Of a stretch of 64,000 nucleotides of DNA, positions 54,320-62,596 are shown piece by piece; the first letter of the stretch is position 1; every line of letters begins with the position of its first letter. Source of the stretch: Bradyrhizobium sp. PSBB068. Its GTDB lineage: Bacteria > Pseudomonadota > Alphaproteobacteria > Rhizobiales > Xanthobacteraceae. The translations under genes were made by a program, and so were the position numbers. The notes beneath the pieces were generated by a model. It had not been told where the DNA came from. It did no database searches and saw only the letters and a list, made by a program, of their open reading frames with translations. The stretch is taken from assembly GCA_016839165.1 (NCBI GenBank), contig CP069300.1, forward strand, positions 620,001 through 684,000, given 5' to 3'.

Positions 54320-55288
54320 ATGTCCATGCCTGCTCTGTTCAAGGGCCGCCTGTCTCTTCCCGTGATCGGGGCACCGCTGTTCATCATCTCCGTGCCCGAC
54401 CTCGTCATCGCCCAGTGCAAGGCCGGCGTGGTCGGCTCGTTCCCGGCGCTGAATGCGCGGCCGCCGGAACTGCTCGACGAATGGCTGTACCGGATCAAGG
54501 AAGAGCTCGCGGCTTATGACAAGGCGCATCCGGAGCGGCCGTCGGCGCCGTTCGCGGTCAACCAGATCGTGCACAAGTCGAACAACCGGCTCGATCACGA
54601 CATGGCGCTTTGCGAGAAGCACAAGGTGCCGATGATCATCTCCTCGCTCGGCGCGCGTGAGGAGCTCAACCAGGCCGTCCACGGCTGGGGCGGCATCGTG
54701 TTCCACGACGTGATCAATCAGAAGTTCGCGCACAAGGCGATCGAGAAGGGCGCCGACGGCCTGATTCTGGTCGCCGCCGGCGCCGGCGGCCATGCCGGCA
54801 CGCTGTCGCCGTTCCCGTTCGTATCGGAGACGCGGCAGTGGTTCGACGGGCCGATCGCGCTGTCGGGCACCATCGCCAACGGCCGCGCCATTCGCGCCGC
54901 GCGCATCATCGGCGCCGACTTCGCCTATATCGGCTCCGCCTTCATCGCGACCAAGGAGGCCAATGCGGTCGAAGGCTACAAGAGCATGATCACCAATTCG
55001 TCCGCCGAGGACATCGTCTACTCCAACCTGTTCACCGGCGTGCATGGCAACTATCTGAAGCCGTCGATCGTCGCGGCCGGCATGGATCCGGAAAACCTGC
55101 CGACGTCAGATCCCTCGAAGATGAGCTTCGGCACCGATGCGTCCGGCGAGCGCGCCAAGCCGAAGGCCTGGAAGGAGATCTGGGGCTCCGGTCAGGGCGT
55201 CGGCAGCATCTCCAAGGTGGTGCCGGCGGCCGAACTGATCGGCCGGTTCAAGAAGGAATACGACGAAGCGGTCGATCCGGCGCTCTGA
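54320..55288 (+). CDS. Nitronate monooxygenase family flavoprotein
   Basis: FMN-dependent protein of 322 residues in the nitronate monooxygenase / 2-nitropropane dioxygenase family. The N-terminal LPVIGAPLFIIS and the FMN-phosphate loop region AYIGSAFIATKEA are typical. The catalytic histidine is His158 in AAGAGGHAG. Natural substrates could be nitronates such as propionate-3-nitronate, or the protein may act in fatty-acid metabolism. A thioesterase gene starts in its stop codon (TGATG), so both are in one operon. A paralogue lies at 60.3 kb. GAGGA lies about 10 bp before the ATG. Confidence 0.9.
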   Translation: MSMPALFKGRLSLPVIGAPLFIISVPDLVIAQCKAGVVGSFPALNARPPELLDEWLYRIKEELAAYDKAHPERPSAPFAVNQIVHKSNNRLDHDMALCEKHKVPMIISSLGAREELNQAVHGWGGIVFHDVINQKFAHKAIEKGADGLILVAAGAGGHAGTLSPFPFVSETRQWFDGPIALSGTIANGRAIRAARIIGADFAYIGSAFIATKEANAVEGYKSMITNSSAEDIVYSNLFTGVHGNYLKPSIVAAGMDPENLPTSDPSKMSFGTDASGERAKPKAWKEIWGSGQGVGSISKVVPAAELIGRFKKEYDEAVDPAL

Positions 55289-56061
55289 TGGAGCCGATCT
55301 TCCGCGTTGACGGCGACCGCGTCGTCACCAGTCCAGACGCCGCGGGTCCCTGGGACCCGCGGATGCAGCACGGCTCCGCGCCGGCGGCGCTGGTGGTGTG
55401 GGCCGCCGAAGCCATTCCGACGCCAGTGCCGATGCGGATCGCGCGGGTCACGATCGACCTGATGCGTCCGGTGCCGGTGGCGCCGCTGACGGTCTCGAGC
55501 GAGATCCTGCGCGACGGCCGCAAGATCCAGCTCTGCGGCGTCAGGTTGCTCGCCGACGGCGTTCTGGTGGTCTCGGCCACCGTGCTGAAGATCAAGCGGC
55601 AAGCGGCCGAACTGCCGTCGGACATCGCAGCAGTTCAGGTCGAGCTGCCGGGCCCCGACGAAAGCATGGTCGAGCCGGGCAATCTTGCGAACAGTCCGTT
55701 CGTCAAATGCATCTCGATGCGGGCCGCGCGCGGCCGCTTCGGCGTGATGGGCCCGGGCGCGATCTGGTTCCGGGTCAATCAGCCGCTGATCGCTGGTGCC
55801 GCCGTCTCGCAGGCGATGCGCGCGGTGGTTGCCTCCGACTTCTCCAACGGCACCTCGCCGGCGCTCGATTTCAACCGATGGACCTTCATCAACGCCGATC
55901 TCACCGTGAGCCTGGCGCGCGAGCCGGTCGGCGACTGGATCCTGCTCGACGGCGAATCCTGGATCGGGCCTGACGGCGCCGGGCTTGCGATGTCGCGGCT
56001 CGCCGACGTGCAGGGCTATTTCGGCCGGGCCGTCCAGAGCCTGGTGATCGAGCCGCGCTAG
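55288..56061 (+). CDS. Acyl-CoA thioesterase, TesB-like double hotdog
   Basis: Protein of 257 residues with two hotdog halves. The N-terminal half has the HGSAPAALVVWAAE helix of the acyl-CoA thioesterase (4HBT_3) family and the C-terminal half has ALDFNRWTFINADLTVSL. The ATG overlaps the stop of the nitronate monooxygenase gene by one base, so the two are made together. It probably releases CoA from an acyl-CoA linked to the same pathway; the chain length is unknown. Confidence 0.87.
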   Translation: MEPIFRVDGDRVVTSPDAAGPWDPRMQHGSAPAALVVWAAEAIPTPVPMRIARVTIDLMRPVPVAPLTVSSEILRDGRKIQLCGVRLLADGVLVVSATVLKIKRQAAELPSDIAAVQVELPGPDESMVEPGNLANSPFVKCISMRAARGRFGVMGPGAIWFRVNQPLIAGAAVSQAMRAVVASDFSNGTSPALDFNRWTFINADLTVSLAREPVGDWILLDGESWIGPDGAGLAMSRLADVQGYFGRAVQSLVIEPR

Positions 56062-56313
56062 CCAGGACTGCGCTTCTCCGACCTCACCTTGAAGAGGCAA
56101 ATGGCCGTACGTGCGGGATTTCTGAATATTAGAAATCTATCCCTGATTTGCCCGACGTGTCAAGTTGACTTGCCGAACGCCGGCTGCCGCCCGCTCCTTT
56201 GCATGGGGTTGTTTTCGATAATTTGCGGCGCGGCTGCCCTTGCGGCAAAAATAACTCCGCGCCGCGGGAACGGTTGGCGGCACGAACGAGTTTCGCCCCC
56301 GTTAGGGGGCCCC
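56062..56313. promoter_or_regulatory. Upstream region of the hybrid kinase with a possible EcfG-type promoter
   Basis: GGAAC at 56267-56271 is followed after 17 bp by AGTT at 56289-56292, which fits the GGAAC-N16/17-cGTT pattern of alphaproteobacterial general-stress sigma factors apart from the first base of the -10. The rest of the region is AT-richer and holds no gene. A minus-strand terminator is not seen. Confidence 0.5.
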
Positions 56314-56421
56314 ATGACGCGTATCGATCCCACCGCCGGCACCGTGGTCATCGCCACCCGGCGGCTTTGTGCTGTGCCGGCCGCTGCCGCCGCCCGGCCG
56401 TCGCAGGGACAGGCGCGATGA
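56314..56421 (+). CDS. Possible 35-residue leader peptide coupled to the hybrid kinase
   Basis: Short frame beginning at an ATG with AGGGGG 4-9 bp upstream, the strongest ribosome binding site in this stretch. It encodes 35 residues (MTRIDPTAGTVVIATRRLCA then an Ala-rich end). Its TGA stop overlaps the ATG of the kinase gene as ATGA... in the ATGATG context, the usual sign of translational coupling. No family is recognised; it may be a real small protein or a leader that loads ribosomes for the kinase. Confidence 0.45.
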   Translation: MTRIDPTAGTVVIATRRLCAVPAAAAARPSQGQAR

Positions 56422-58565
56422 TGCCCGGCCCGTCCTCGGAACGCGCGGTCATCCTTGCCGCGAGCGAGCGGGACGCCGTCTGGACTGCCCATCTGATCAA
56501 GGAGGCCGGCTACTACGCCAATATCTGCGGCGACCTCGCCGAGCTCGAGCGCCAGGTCGCAAGCGGCGCCGGCCTTGCCATCATCGCCGATGAGGCGGTC
56601 AGGACCGCGGACCTCGCCGGCCTGGCGCGCTGGCTGAACGCGCAGCCGTCATGGTCGGACTTCCCGATCGTGCTGATGAGCGAGGGCGGTGGGCCCGAGC
56701 GCAGCCCCGAAGCGGCGCGGCTCGGCCGCGCGCTCGGCAATGTGACCTTCATCGAGCGCCCGTTCCATCCGACCACGCTGGTCAGCCTGGTCGCGGCGGC
56801 GGTGCGCGGCCGTCGCCGCCAATACCAGACCCGCGCGATACTCGAAGACCTCACCGAGAGCGAAAGCCTGCTGCAGACGGCGCTCGATGCCGGCCATCTC
56901 GGCGCGCTCGAACTGCACATACCGGGCTTCGAGCTGGAGGCCTCGGCGACCTGCAAGCGCTTCTTCGGGCGCGCCGCGGACCTGCCGTTCACCTATCAGG
57001 ACCTGCTCGAGGCGGTTCATCCCGACGACCGCGCCCGGCGGCAGGAGGTCGTCGAGCACACGCTCAAGACCGGCGCCGACTACAAGATCGAGTATCGCAA
57101 CATCTGGCCCGACGGCAGTCAGCACTGGGTCGACGTCCGCGCCCGCGCGGTGCGCCGGCCGGACGGCAGCATCCGGTCGCTGGTCGGGGTCTGCTCCGAC
57201 ATCACCGCGCGCAAGACCGCGGAGATCGAGCGCGAGGCGCTGCTGGCGCAGCTTGCCGCCGAGCGATCCGCGCTTGCCGAGCTCACCGCGACGCTGGAGC
57301 AGCGGGTCGAGCAGCGCACCGCCGATCTGATGAAGGAGGTCGCCGCGCGCGAGAAGGCGCAGGAGCAGCTCCGCCATGCCCAGAAGATGGAGGCGATCGG
57401 CCAGCTCACCGGCGGCGTGGCGCACGACTTCAACAATCTCCTGATGGCGGTGATGGGCAATCTCGATCTGCTGCGCAAGCGGTTGCCGGAGGATCCGCGG
57501 CTGCACCGGCTGGTCGACGGCGCCTTGCAGGGCGCCGAGCGCGGCGCCTCGCTGACGCAGCGGCTGTTGGCATTCGCGCGGCAGCAGGATCTGCGCGCCG
57601 TGCCGGTCGATCTCGGCGCGCTGGTGCGTGACATGAGTGAGTTGCTCGAGCGCTCGCTCGGACCGCGCATCGCGTTGCGGCTCCACATTCCCGACGGATT
57701 GCCGCCGGCCTGCGTCGATACCAACCAGCTCGAGCTCGCGGTGCTCAACCTTGCGATCAATGCGCGCGATGCGATGCCGGATGGCGGTGTGATCGAGATC
57801 CGCCTTGCGGCCTGGCAGGCCAAAAACGAGCAGACCAGGAGCGATCAGGCGCTGCGGCCGGGCAACTACCTGAAACTGTCGGTGATCGACAGCGGCACAG
57901 GCATGGCTCCGGATGTCCTGAAGCGGGCGATCGAACCGTTCTTCTCATCAAAGCCGGTGGGCAAGGGTACCGGGCTCGGCCTGTCGATGGTGCATGGGCT
58001 CGCGGTGCAGCTCGGCGGCGCGCTGCAGCTGTCGAGCGCGGTGGGTAAGGGCACCACCGCGGTGCTGGTGCTGCCGGTCGCGACGGCCGCGCCGGAAGCG
58101 GAGAGCCCGGCGCCCGCGGCGCGGCCGGTCAGGCGCTCGGCGGTGATCCTGCTCGTCGACGACGATCCGCTGATCGCGATGTCGACCATGGAGATGCTGG
58201 AGGACCTCGGCCATCGCGTGATCGGTGCCAATTCCGGACCGCACGCGCTCGATATCCTGAGGAGCGACCAGGAGATCGACCTGATGATGACCGATCACGT
58301 GATGCCCGGCATGACCGGCATCGAGCTCGCCGCGGCCTCGCGCGAGGTGCGGCCGCAGCTCCTCGTCCTGCTCGCCACCGGCTATGCCGAACTGCCGGAC
58401 GGTTTTCAGGTCGATCTGCCGCGGCTGGCGAAGCCCTACCACCAGGATCAGCTGCGCGAGCGGCTGGATCAGCTGCTGGGACAGGGCGTGAGGCAGCAAG
58501 CGGCCGCGGCGGGTGCCAGCGCGGATACTCTTGCTGCGCCCACCACTCTCTCACCGTCATCCTGA
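56418..58565 (+). CDS. PAS-containing hybrid sensor histidine kinase
   Basis: Cytoplasmic hybrid kinase of 715 residues; no membrane segment is visible. Order of domains: receiver-like N-terminal domain (about 9-130), PAS domain (about 150-265, ending [11 protein letters not shown]), coiled coil (266-320), HisKA with the phosphorylated His336 in [11 protein letters not shown], an ATPase domain (about 430-555, with the [11 protein letters not shown] and [11 protein letters not shown] boxes), and a C-terminal receiver domain with Asp626 in MMTDHVMPG. The signal may be sensed by PAS. The response regulator partner is not in the window. A possible general-stress promoter lies upstream. Confidence 0.9.
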   Translation: MMPGPSSERAVILAASERDAVWTAHLIKEAGYYANICGDLAELERQVASGAGLAIIADEAVRTADLAGLARWLNAQPSWSDFPIVLMSEGGGPERSPEAARLGRALGNVTFIERPFHPTTLVSLVAAAVRGRRRQYQTRAILEDLTESESLLQTALDAGHLGALELHIPGFELEASATCKRFFGRAADLPFTYQDLLEAVHPDDRARRQEVVEHTLKTGADYKIEYRNIWPDGSQHWVDVRARAVRRPDGSIRSLVGVCSDITARKTAEIEREALLAQLAAERSALAELTATLEQRVEQRTADLMKEVAAREKAQEQLRHAQKMEAIGQLTGGVAHDFNNLLMAVMGNLDLLRKRLPEDPRLHRLVDGALQGAERGASLTQRLLAFARQQDLRAVPVDLGALVRDMSELLERSLGPRIALRLHIPDGLPPACVDTNQLELAVLNLAINARDAMPDGGVIEIRLAAWQAKNEQTRSDQALRPGNYLKLSVIDSGTGMAPDVLKRAIEPFFSSKPVGKGTGLGLSMVHGLAVQLGGALQLSSAVGKGTTAVLVLPVATAAPEAESPAPAARPVRRSAVILLVDDDPLIAMSTMEMLEDLGHRVIGANSGPHALDILRSDQEIDLMMTDHVMPGMTGIELAAASREVRPQLLVLLATGYAELPDGFQVDLPRLAKPYHQDQLRERLDQLLGQGVRQQAAAAGASADTLAAPTTLSPSS

Positions 58566-58700
58566 GGCGCCGCGAAGCGGCGTCTCGAAGGGCGACGGCC
58601 CGGCTGTCGCCGCGATGGCCGGGGCGCGCTGAAACATCGGGGCCGTGCATCCTTCGAGACGGCCGCTGCGCGGCCTCCTCAGCATGACGGTGGCGGTTTG
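58555..58700. repeat. Palindromic repeat, GTCATCCTGAGG...CCTCCTCAGCATGAC family
   Basis: GTCATCCTGAGGCGCCGCG at 58557 faces GCGCGGCCTCCTCAGCATGAC near 58670 (about 20 bases shown in parts). It lies between the kinase and the convergent acyl-CoA synthetase gene. Confidence 0.65.
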
Positions 58701-58717
58701 TGCGCGCAGCCGGGCCC

Positions 58718-60280
58718 TCACCCCACCATGCGGTCGCGGCCCGCCCAGAAGCGCGCCTTCAGCACCTTCTTGTCTACCTTGCCGACGCCGGTCATCGGCA
58801 GCTCCTTGACGAACTGGATCTGCTTCGGTGCGTGTGCCGAGCCCTTCTTCGCCTTGACGAGGCCGATCAGCTCGTCGGCGTCGGGTGTGGCACCCTCGCG
58901 TGCCACCACGACGGCGGTGACGGCCTCGCCCCATTTGTCGTCGGGCACGCCGACCACGGCGACCATCGCGACGTCGGCGTGTTGCGACAGGACATCCTCG
59001 ACTTCGCGTGGAAAAATGTTGAAGCCGCCGGACACGATCATGTCCTTCTTGCGGTCGAGGATGAACAGGTAGCCACGCTCGTCCTTGCGCGCGATGTCGC
59101 CGGTGTGCAGCCAGCCGCTCTTCAGCGTGTCGGCGGTGATATCGGGCCGCTTCCAGTATTCGGCCATCACGTGCGTGGCGCGCACGCAGATCTCGCCGGC
59201 TTCGCCGGTCGCGACCTCCTGGTCGTCCTGATCGAGGATCTTCACCTGGCAGGCGGCGATCGGGAAACCGCAGGACAGGAACAGTTCCGGCGTTTTCGGG
59301 TCATGGTCCGCCTTGCGCAGCACCGAGACCGGATAGCATTCGGTCTGGCCGTAGAGTTGCGAGAACACCGGGCCGATCCGCTCGATGCCTTCGACCAGCC
59401 GGCTCGGCGACATCGCGGACGCGCCGTACAGCAACAGCTCGAGCGAGGAGAGGTCGGCCTTTGGCAGCGCCGGATGATCCAGCATCACGTAGATCATCGT
59501 CGGCACCAACAGCGTGAAGTTGATCTTCTCGCGCTCGATGGTCTTGAACACCGCTTCAGGATCGAACGCCTTCAGCATGTGCACGGTGCCGCCGCGCATC
59601 AAGGTCGGCAGCACTTTTGTACCCGCGACATGGCTGATGGGGGCCACTGTGAGGTAGCGCGGCGTCTCGGGAATCTCGAAGTCGGCGAGGATCGCGGAGG
59701 CAAAGCCGCCATATTCACGGTGATAGCGCAGCGCGCCCTTGGATTTGCCGGTGGTGCCGCCAGTGTAGTTCAGGGTCGAGATGTCGTCCTCGCGGGCGAA
59801 GTTTTTCGCGGTCGCGCTGCCGGCGTCGTCGACCACCTGCAACAGGTCGGCGCCGTATTCCGCCGGGCCGAGCGTGAAGATGGTCTTCAGCCCCTGCGCC
59901 TTCGCCGCAAGCTCGCCGCCGCGGTCGCGAAACGTGATGCCGTCGACGATCAGCATCTCGGCCTCGGAGTCCTCGAGCTGGAACAGCTGGTCGTCGAGTG
60001 AGCCGAGCGGATGCAGCCAAGTGATGGCGAGCCGCGACAATTGCGCGGCGACACCGGCGCACCAGCTGTCGGCGCGGTTGGCGGTGAGAAAGGCGACGCG
60101 GGTGCCCGGCGCGAAGCCGAGCCGCATGAACACGCTCTGCATCCGTCCGATCAGGTCGGTCGCGCCCTGATAGCTGAGCGAGCCGCCGGGCCACGCGAAG
60201 GCCGTACGTGACGGATAACGCGCCAGCGCCCGCAAGGTCTGCTCGCACGTGGCCGGAAATGCATGGAGCGGATTGCTCAT
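58718..60280 (-). CDS. AMP-dependent acyl-CoA synthetase
   Basis: Acyl-CoA ligase of 520 residues. AMP-binding motif [15 protein letters not shown], the A5-like YGQTECYP, the hinge [26 protein letters not shown] in parts ([26 protein letters not shown]) and the C-terminal [14 protein letters not shown] with the catalytic Lys are present. It is closest to medium/long-chain ligases of the FadD/AlkK group, but the substrate cannot be read. The ATG at 60280 has GGGAGGAG upstream. It is divergent from a nitronate monooxygenase gene, with about 66 bp between start codons. Confidence 0.9.
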   Translation of the reverse strand: MSNPLHAFPATCEQTLRALARYPSRTAFAWPGGSLSYQGATDLIGRMQSVFMRLGFAPGTRVAFLTANRADSWCAGVAAQLSRLAITWLHPLGSLDDQLFQLEDSEAEMLIVDGITFRDRGGELAAKAQGLKTIFTLGPAEYGADLLQVVDDAGSATAKNFAREDDISTLNYTGGTTGKSKGALRYHREYGGFASAILADFEIPETPRYLTVAPISHVAGTKVLPTLMRGGTVHMLKAFDPEAVFKTIEREKINFTLLVPTMIYVMLDHPALPKADLSSLELLLYGASAMSPSRLVEGIERIGPVFSQLYGQTECYPVSVLRKADHDPKTPELFLSCGFPIAACQVKILDQDDQEVATGEAGEICVRATHVMAEYWKRPDITADTLKSGWLHTGDIARKDERGYLFILDRKKDMIVSGGFNIFPREVEDVLSQHADVAMVAVVGVPDDKWGEAVTAVVVAREGATPDADELIGLVKAKKGSAHAPKQIQFVKELPMTGVGKVDKKVLKARFWAGRDRMVG

Positions 60281-60346
60281 GTGGTGGTCTCCTCCCGCTT
60301 TGTGTTTGGCCTCTTGCGTGCCAATGTTGGCGGCAACGCTAACACA

Positions 60347-61345
60347 ATGATGCAAAGAAGAAACAACTTGTCCGCTGATCTTCTTGCGCGCTTTCGCGAT
60401 CGCCTCCGGTTGCCGCTGATCGCGGCGCCGATGTTTCTGGTATCAGGCGTCGAACTGGTGGTAGCCGCCTGCCGCAACGGCGTGATCGGTTCGTTTCCGA
60501 CGGTGAATTGCCGTGAGACGGAACAACTCGATGCGTGGCTCGGCGACATCGCGCGCCGCCTGCGGGCGCAAGAGGATGCAAGCGGCAAAGCGGCGGCGCC
60601 GATCTGTCCGAACCTGATCGTGCACCGCTCCAACACGCGGCTGCAGCAGGATCTCGTCGTGCTGTTGCGGCACAAGCCCGAGCTCGTGATCACCTCGGTC
60701 GGCTCGCCCGCGCCGGTGCTCGCGCCCCTGCACGAGGCCGGCGCGCTGGTGTTTGCCGATGTCGCCTCGATCCGTCACGCCGAGCGCGCGGTCGCGGCCG
60801 GCGCCGACGGGCTCGTGCTGCTCACTGCCGGCGCCGGCGGGCAGACCGGCTGGCTCAATCCCTTCGTGTTCGTCCGCGCGGTGCGCGCATTCTTCGACGG
60901 ACCGATCGTGCTGGCCGGCGGCATCAGCGATGGCCATGCGTTGCGCGCCGCGGAAGCGCTCGGCTGCGATCTCGCCTATATGGGCACCAAGTTCATCGCG
61001 ACGCGCGAGAGCATGGCTGATGCGAGATACAAGCAGATGCTGGTCGATGCGACCGCCGACGACATCCTGCTCACGACCGCGTTCACGGGCTTGCAGACCA
61101 ACATGCTGCGGCCCTCGATCGCGGCCGCCGGTCTCGATCCCGATAACCTGCCCGCGCGTGGCGCGATCGACATCGGCAAGGACATCGACATCGGTGCCCG
61201 CGAAAGCCGCCCCAAGCGCTGGCGCGACATCTGGAGCGGCGGTCACTCCGCTTCAGGGGTGACCGGTGTGCTCGCGGTCGATGATCTCGTCGCGCAGACG
61301 ATCGCCGAGTATGTGGCGGCGAGCGCGCGGGTGCGGCTCGGCTGA
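60347..61345 (+). CDS. Nitronate monooxygenase-like flavoprotein lacking the catalytic His
   Basis: Protein of 332 residues, paralogue of the one at 54.3 kb. FMN-binding pattern and length match, and LPLIAAPMFLVSGVELVVAACRNGVIGSFP aligns (parts: LPLIAAPMFL, CRNGVIGSFPTVN). In the GAGGH motif, Gln166 replaces the catalytic His158 of the paralogue (GAGGQTGWLNPFVFV). The reaction is therefore likely to differ from classical nitronate oxidation. ATG 60347 or 60350 is the start. It is divergent from an acyl-CoA synthetase gene. Confidence 0.87.
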   Translation: MMQRRNNLSADLLARFRDRLRLPLIAAPMFLVSGVELVVAACRNGVIGSFPTVNCRETEQLDAWLGDIARRLRAQEDASGKAAAPICPNLIVHRSNTRLQQDLVVLLRHKPELVITSVGSPAPVLAPLHEAGALVFADVASIRHAERAVAAGADGLVLLTAGAGGQTGWLNPFVFVRAVRAFFDGPIVLAGGISDGHALRAAEALGCDLAYMGTKFIATRESMADARYKQMLVDATADDILLTTAFTGLQTNMLRPSIAAAGLDPDNLPARGAIDIGKDIDIGARESRPKRWRDIWSGGHSASGVTGVLAVDDLVAQTIAEYVAASARVRLG

Positions 61346-61483
61346 TCCATCGCGAACGGCGGCCGCTTGGCCGCCAGAACCCGCCCGTCCGCTTAACGCG
61401 GCATTAACCATGCCAGTCCCAACTATGCGCCAGGGATGGTCCGCCAATACGGCCGGGCCGCCCGGCAGTTGTGGGAATGCGAC

Positions 61484-61726
61484 ATGGCTTTTGAGGCGCT
61501 CTCCAAGACCCCGGCATCGCTCGACGAACTCCGGACCCGCGTGTTCTACGCCCTGCAGCGGCACCCGCTGTGCCGCCAGGTCGAATTCGACATCGTCAGC
61601 ACGCCGCGCACCCGCCGCACCAACTGGACGGTCAGCCTGCAAACGGTCCAGCCCGGCGCCCTCTGGACCGCGCATGAGATCGTGGCGGACATCCAGGAAG
61701 CCTATGAGCTTGACGCTGCGGCCTGA
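61484..61726 (+). CDS. Small conserved-looking protein of unknown function
   Basis: Protein of 80 residues from the ATG at 61484 (MAFEALSKT), which has GGGA 7 bp upstream. An upstream ATG at 61436 in the same frame would give 96 residues. It is soluble, with an alpha-beta pattern: LDELRTRVFYALQRHPLC then VEFDIVSTPR, NWTVSLQTV, and a C-terminal helix. No family is recognised. Confidence 0.65.
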   Translation: MAFEALSKTPASLDELRTRVFYALQRHPLCRQVEFDIVSTPRTRRTNWTVSLQTVQPGALWTAHEIVADIQEAYELDAAA

Positions 61727-61836
61727 TTTTTCGGGCCGTTTCGGGACGATTTCACCTCTTTGGCGCGGTCACGGCACGCTAACGCCGCATTTGGCGGCCA
61801 GCTTGGCGGTGACACCGGCCGGGAATGGAGTAATTT

Positions 61837-62571
61837 TTGACCAGAGCCATCACCCTCGCCGCGCTGACATGCTTCCTTCTCGCCGGCGCCGCGATCACAG
61901 CGATTTTGGGCCGTGACAGCCTGCCGGCGGCGCAGGCCGACGTCGGCCCGGTCGCCAATCGCACCAGCAAGCAGGACAAGCTCGCGGTCACGACGCTTGT
62001 CGCCGCCTCCTTTGACGTGCCCGCCGGACCGGCCGTGACCCCCGCCGACCCGTCGCCGCTGCTGCTGCGCGCGCAAGCCGCGATACCGGGCGCGACCGAT
62101 AGCGTGCGCCAAGCTTACGCGTCGGCCGAGCCCGCCGATATCGGCCTGCCGAAGCTGAGTGATCCCGTCGATGCCGCCCAGCCGAAGATCGCGGAGCCGG
62201 TACCTGCGCCGGCCGCCGCCGCGCCGCCGAAGCCCAAGGCTGCCGCCAAGCCGGCGCCACAAAAGAACTATGCCCTGCTCAGCGATGCGCAGATCGCCGG
62301 GATCAAGGATCGGCTGAAGCTGTCGTCGTCGCAGGAATATTACTGGCCGGCGGTTGAGACCGCGCTGCGCGCCGTCGCCCGCAAGATCCACGCCAAGCGC
62401 CAGGGCGATCCCGCCGCCGGCGGCATGCCGATCGATCCGGACTCCGAGGAAGTGCAGCAGCTGAAGTCGGCGGCGATGCCGCTGCTGTTCCAGCTTCGCG
62501 AGGACCAGAAGAACGAGGTCCGCTCGCTGGCGCGCCTGATCGGCCTTGAGCGCGTCGCCTCGATGATCTGA
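61837..62571 (+). CDS. Membrane-anchored or exported protein of unknown function
   Basis: Protein of 244 residues from a TTG at 61837, with GGAG 6 bp upstream. An N-terminal hydrophobic segment (residues 6-25) is a signal or anchor. A Pro/Ala-rich linker (about 115-145) leads to a helical C-terminal domain (150-244) that begins LLSDAQIAGIKDRLKLSSSQEYYWPAVE. The SDAQ...L.SSQ..YW pattern resembles the LTxxQ repeats of Spy/CpxP-like periplasmic chaperones. That link is a guess from two short motifs. The gene is convergent with the TIR gene. Confidence 0.7.
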   Translation: MTRAITLAALTCFLLAGAAITAILGRDSLPAAQADVGPVANRTSKQDKLAVTTLVAASFDVPAGPAVTPADPSPLLLRAQAAIPGATDSVRQAYASAEPADIGLPKLSDPVDAAQPKIAEPVPAPAAAAPPKPKAAAKPAPQKNYALLSDAQIAGIKDRLKLSSSQEYYWPAVETALRAVARKIHAKRQGDPAAGGMPIDPDSEEVQQLKSAAMPLLFQLREDQKNEVRSLARLIGLERVASMI

Positions 62572-62596
62572 GCGCAAGGGTCGGTCGAGCCGGCTT

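Noticed and set aside
56089..56313. Upstream extension of the 35-codon leader to a 110-codon frame
   Set aside because: The extension crosses the putative promoter; its product has no domain features, and the ribosome binding site lies only before the ATG at 56314.
61436..61483. Longer start for the 80-residue protein
   Set aside because: The added 16 residues have no clear ribosome binding site at proper spacing. The ATG at 61484 has a better one.
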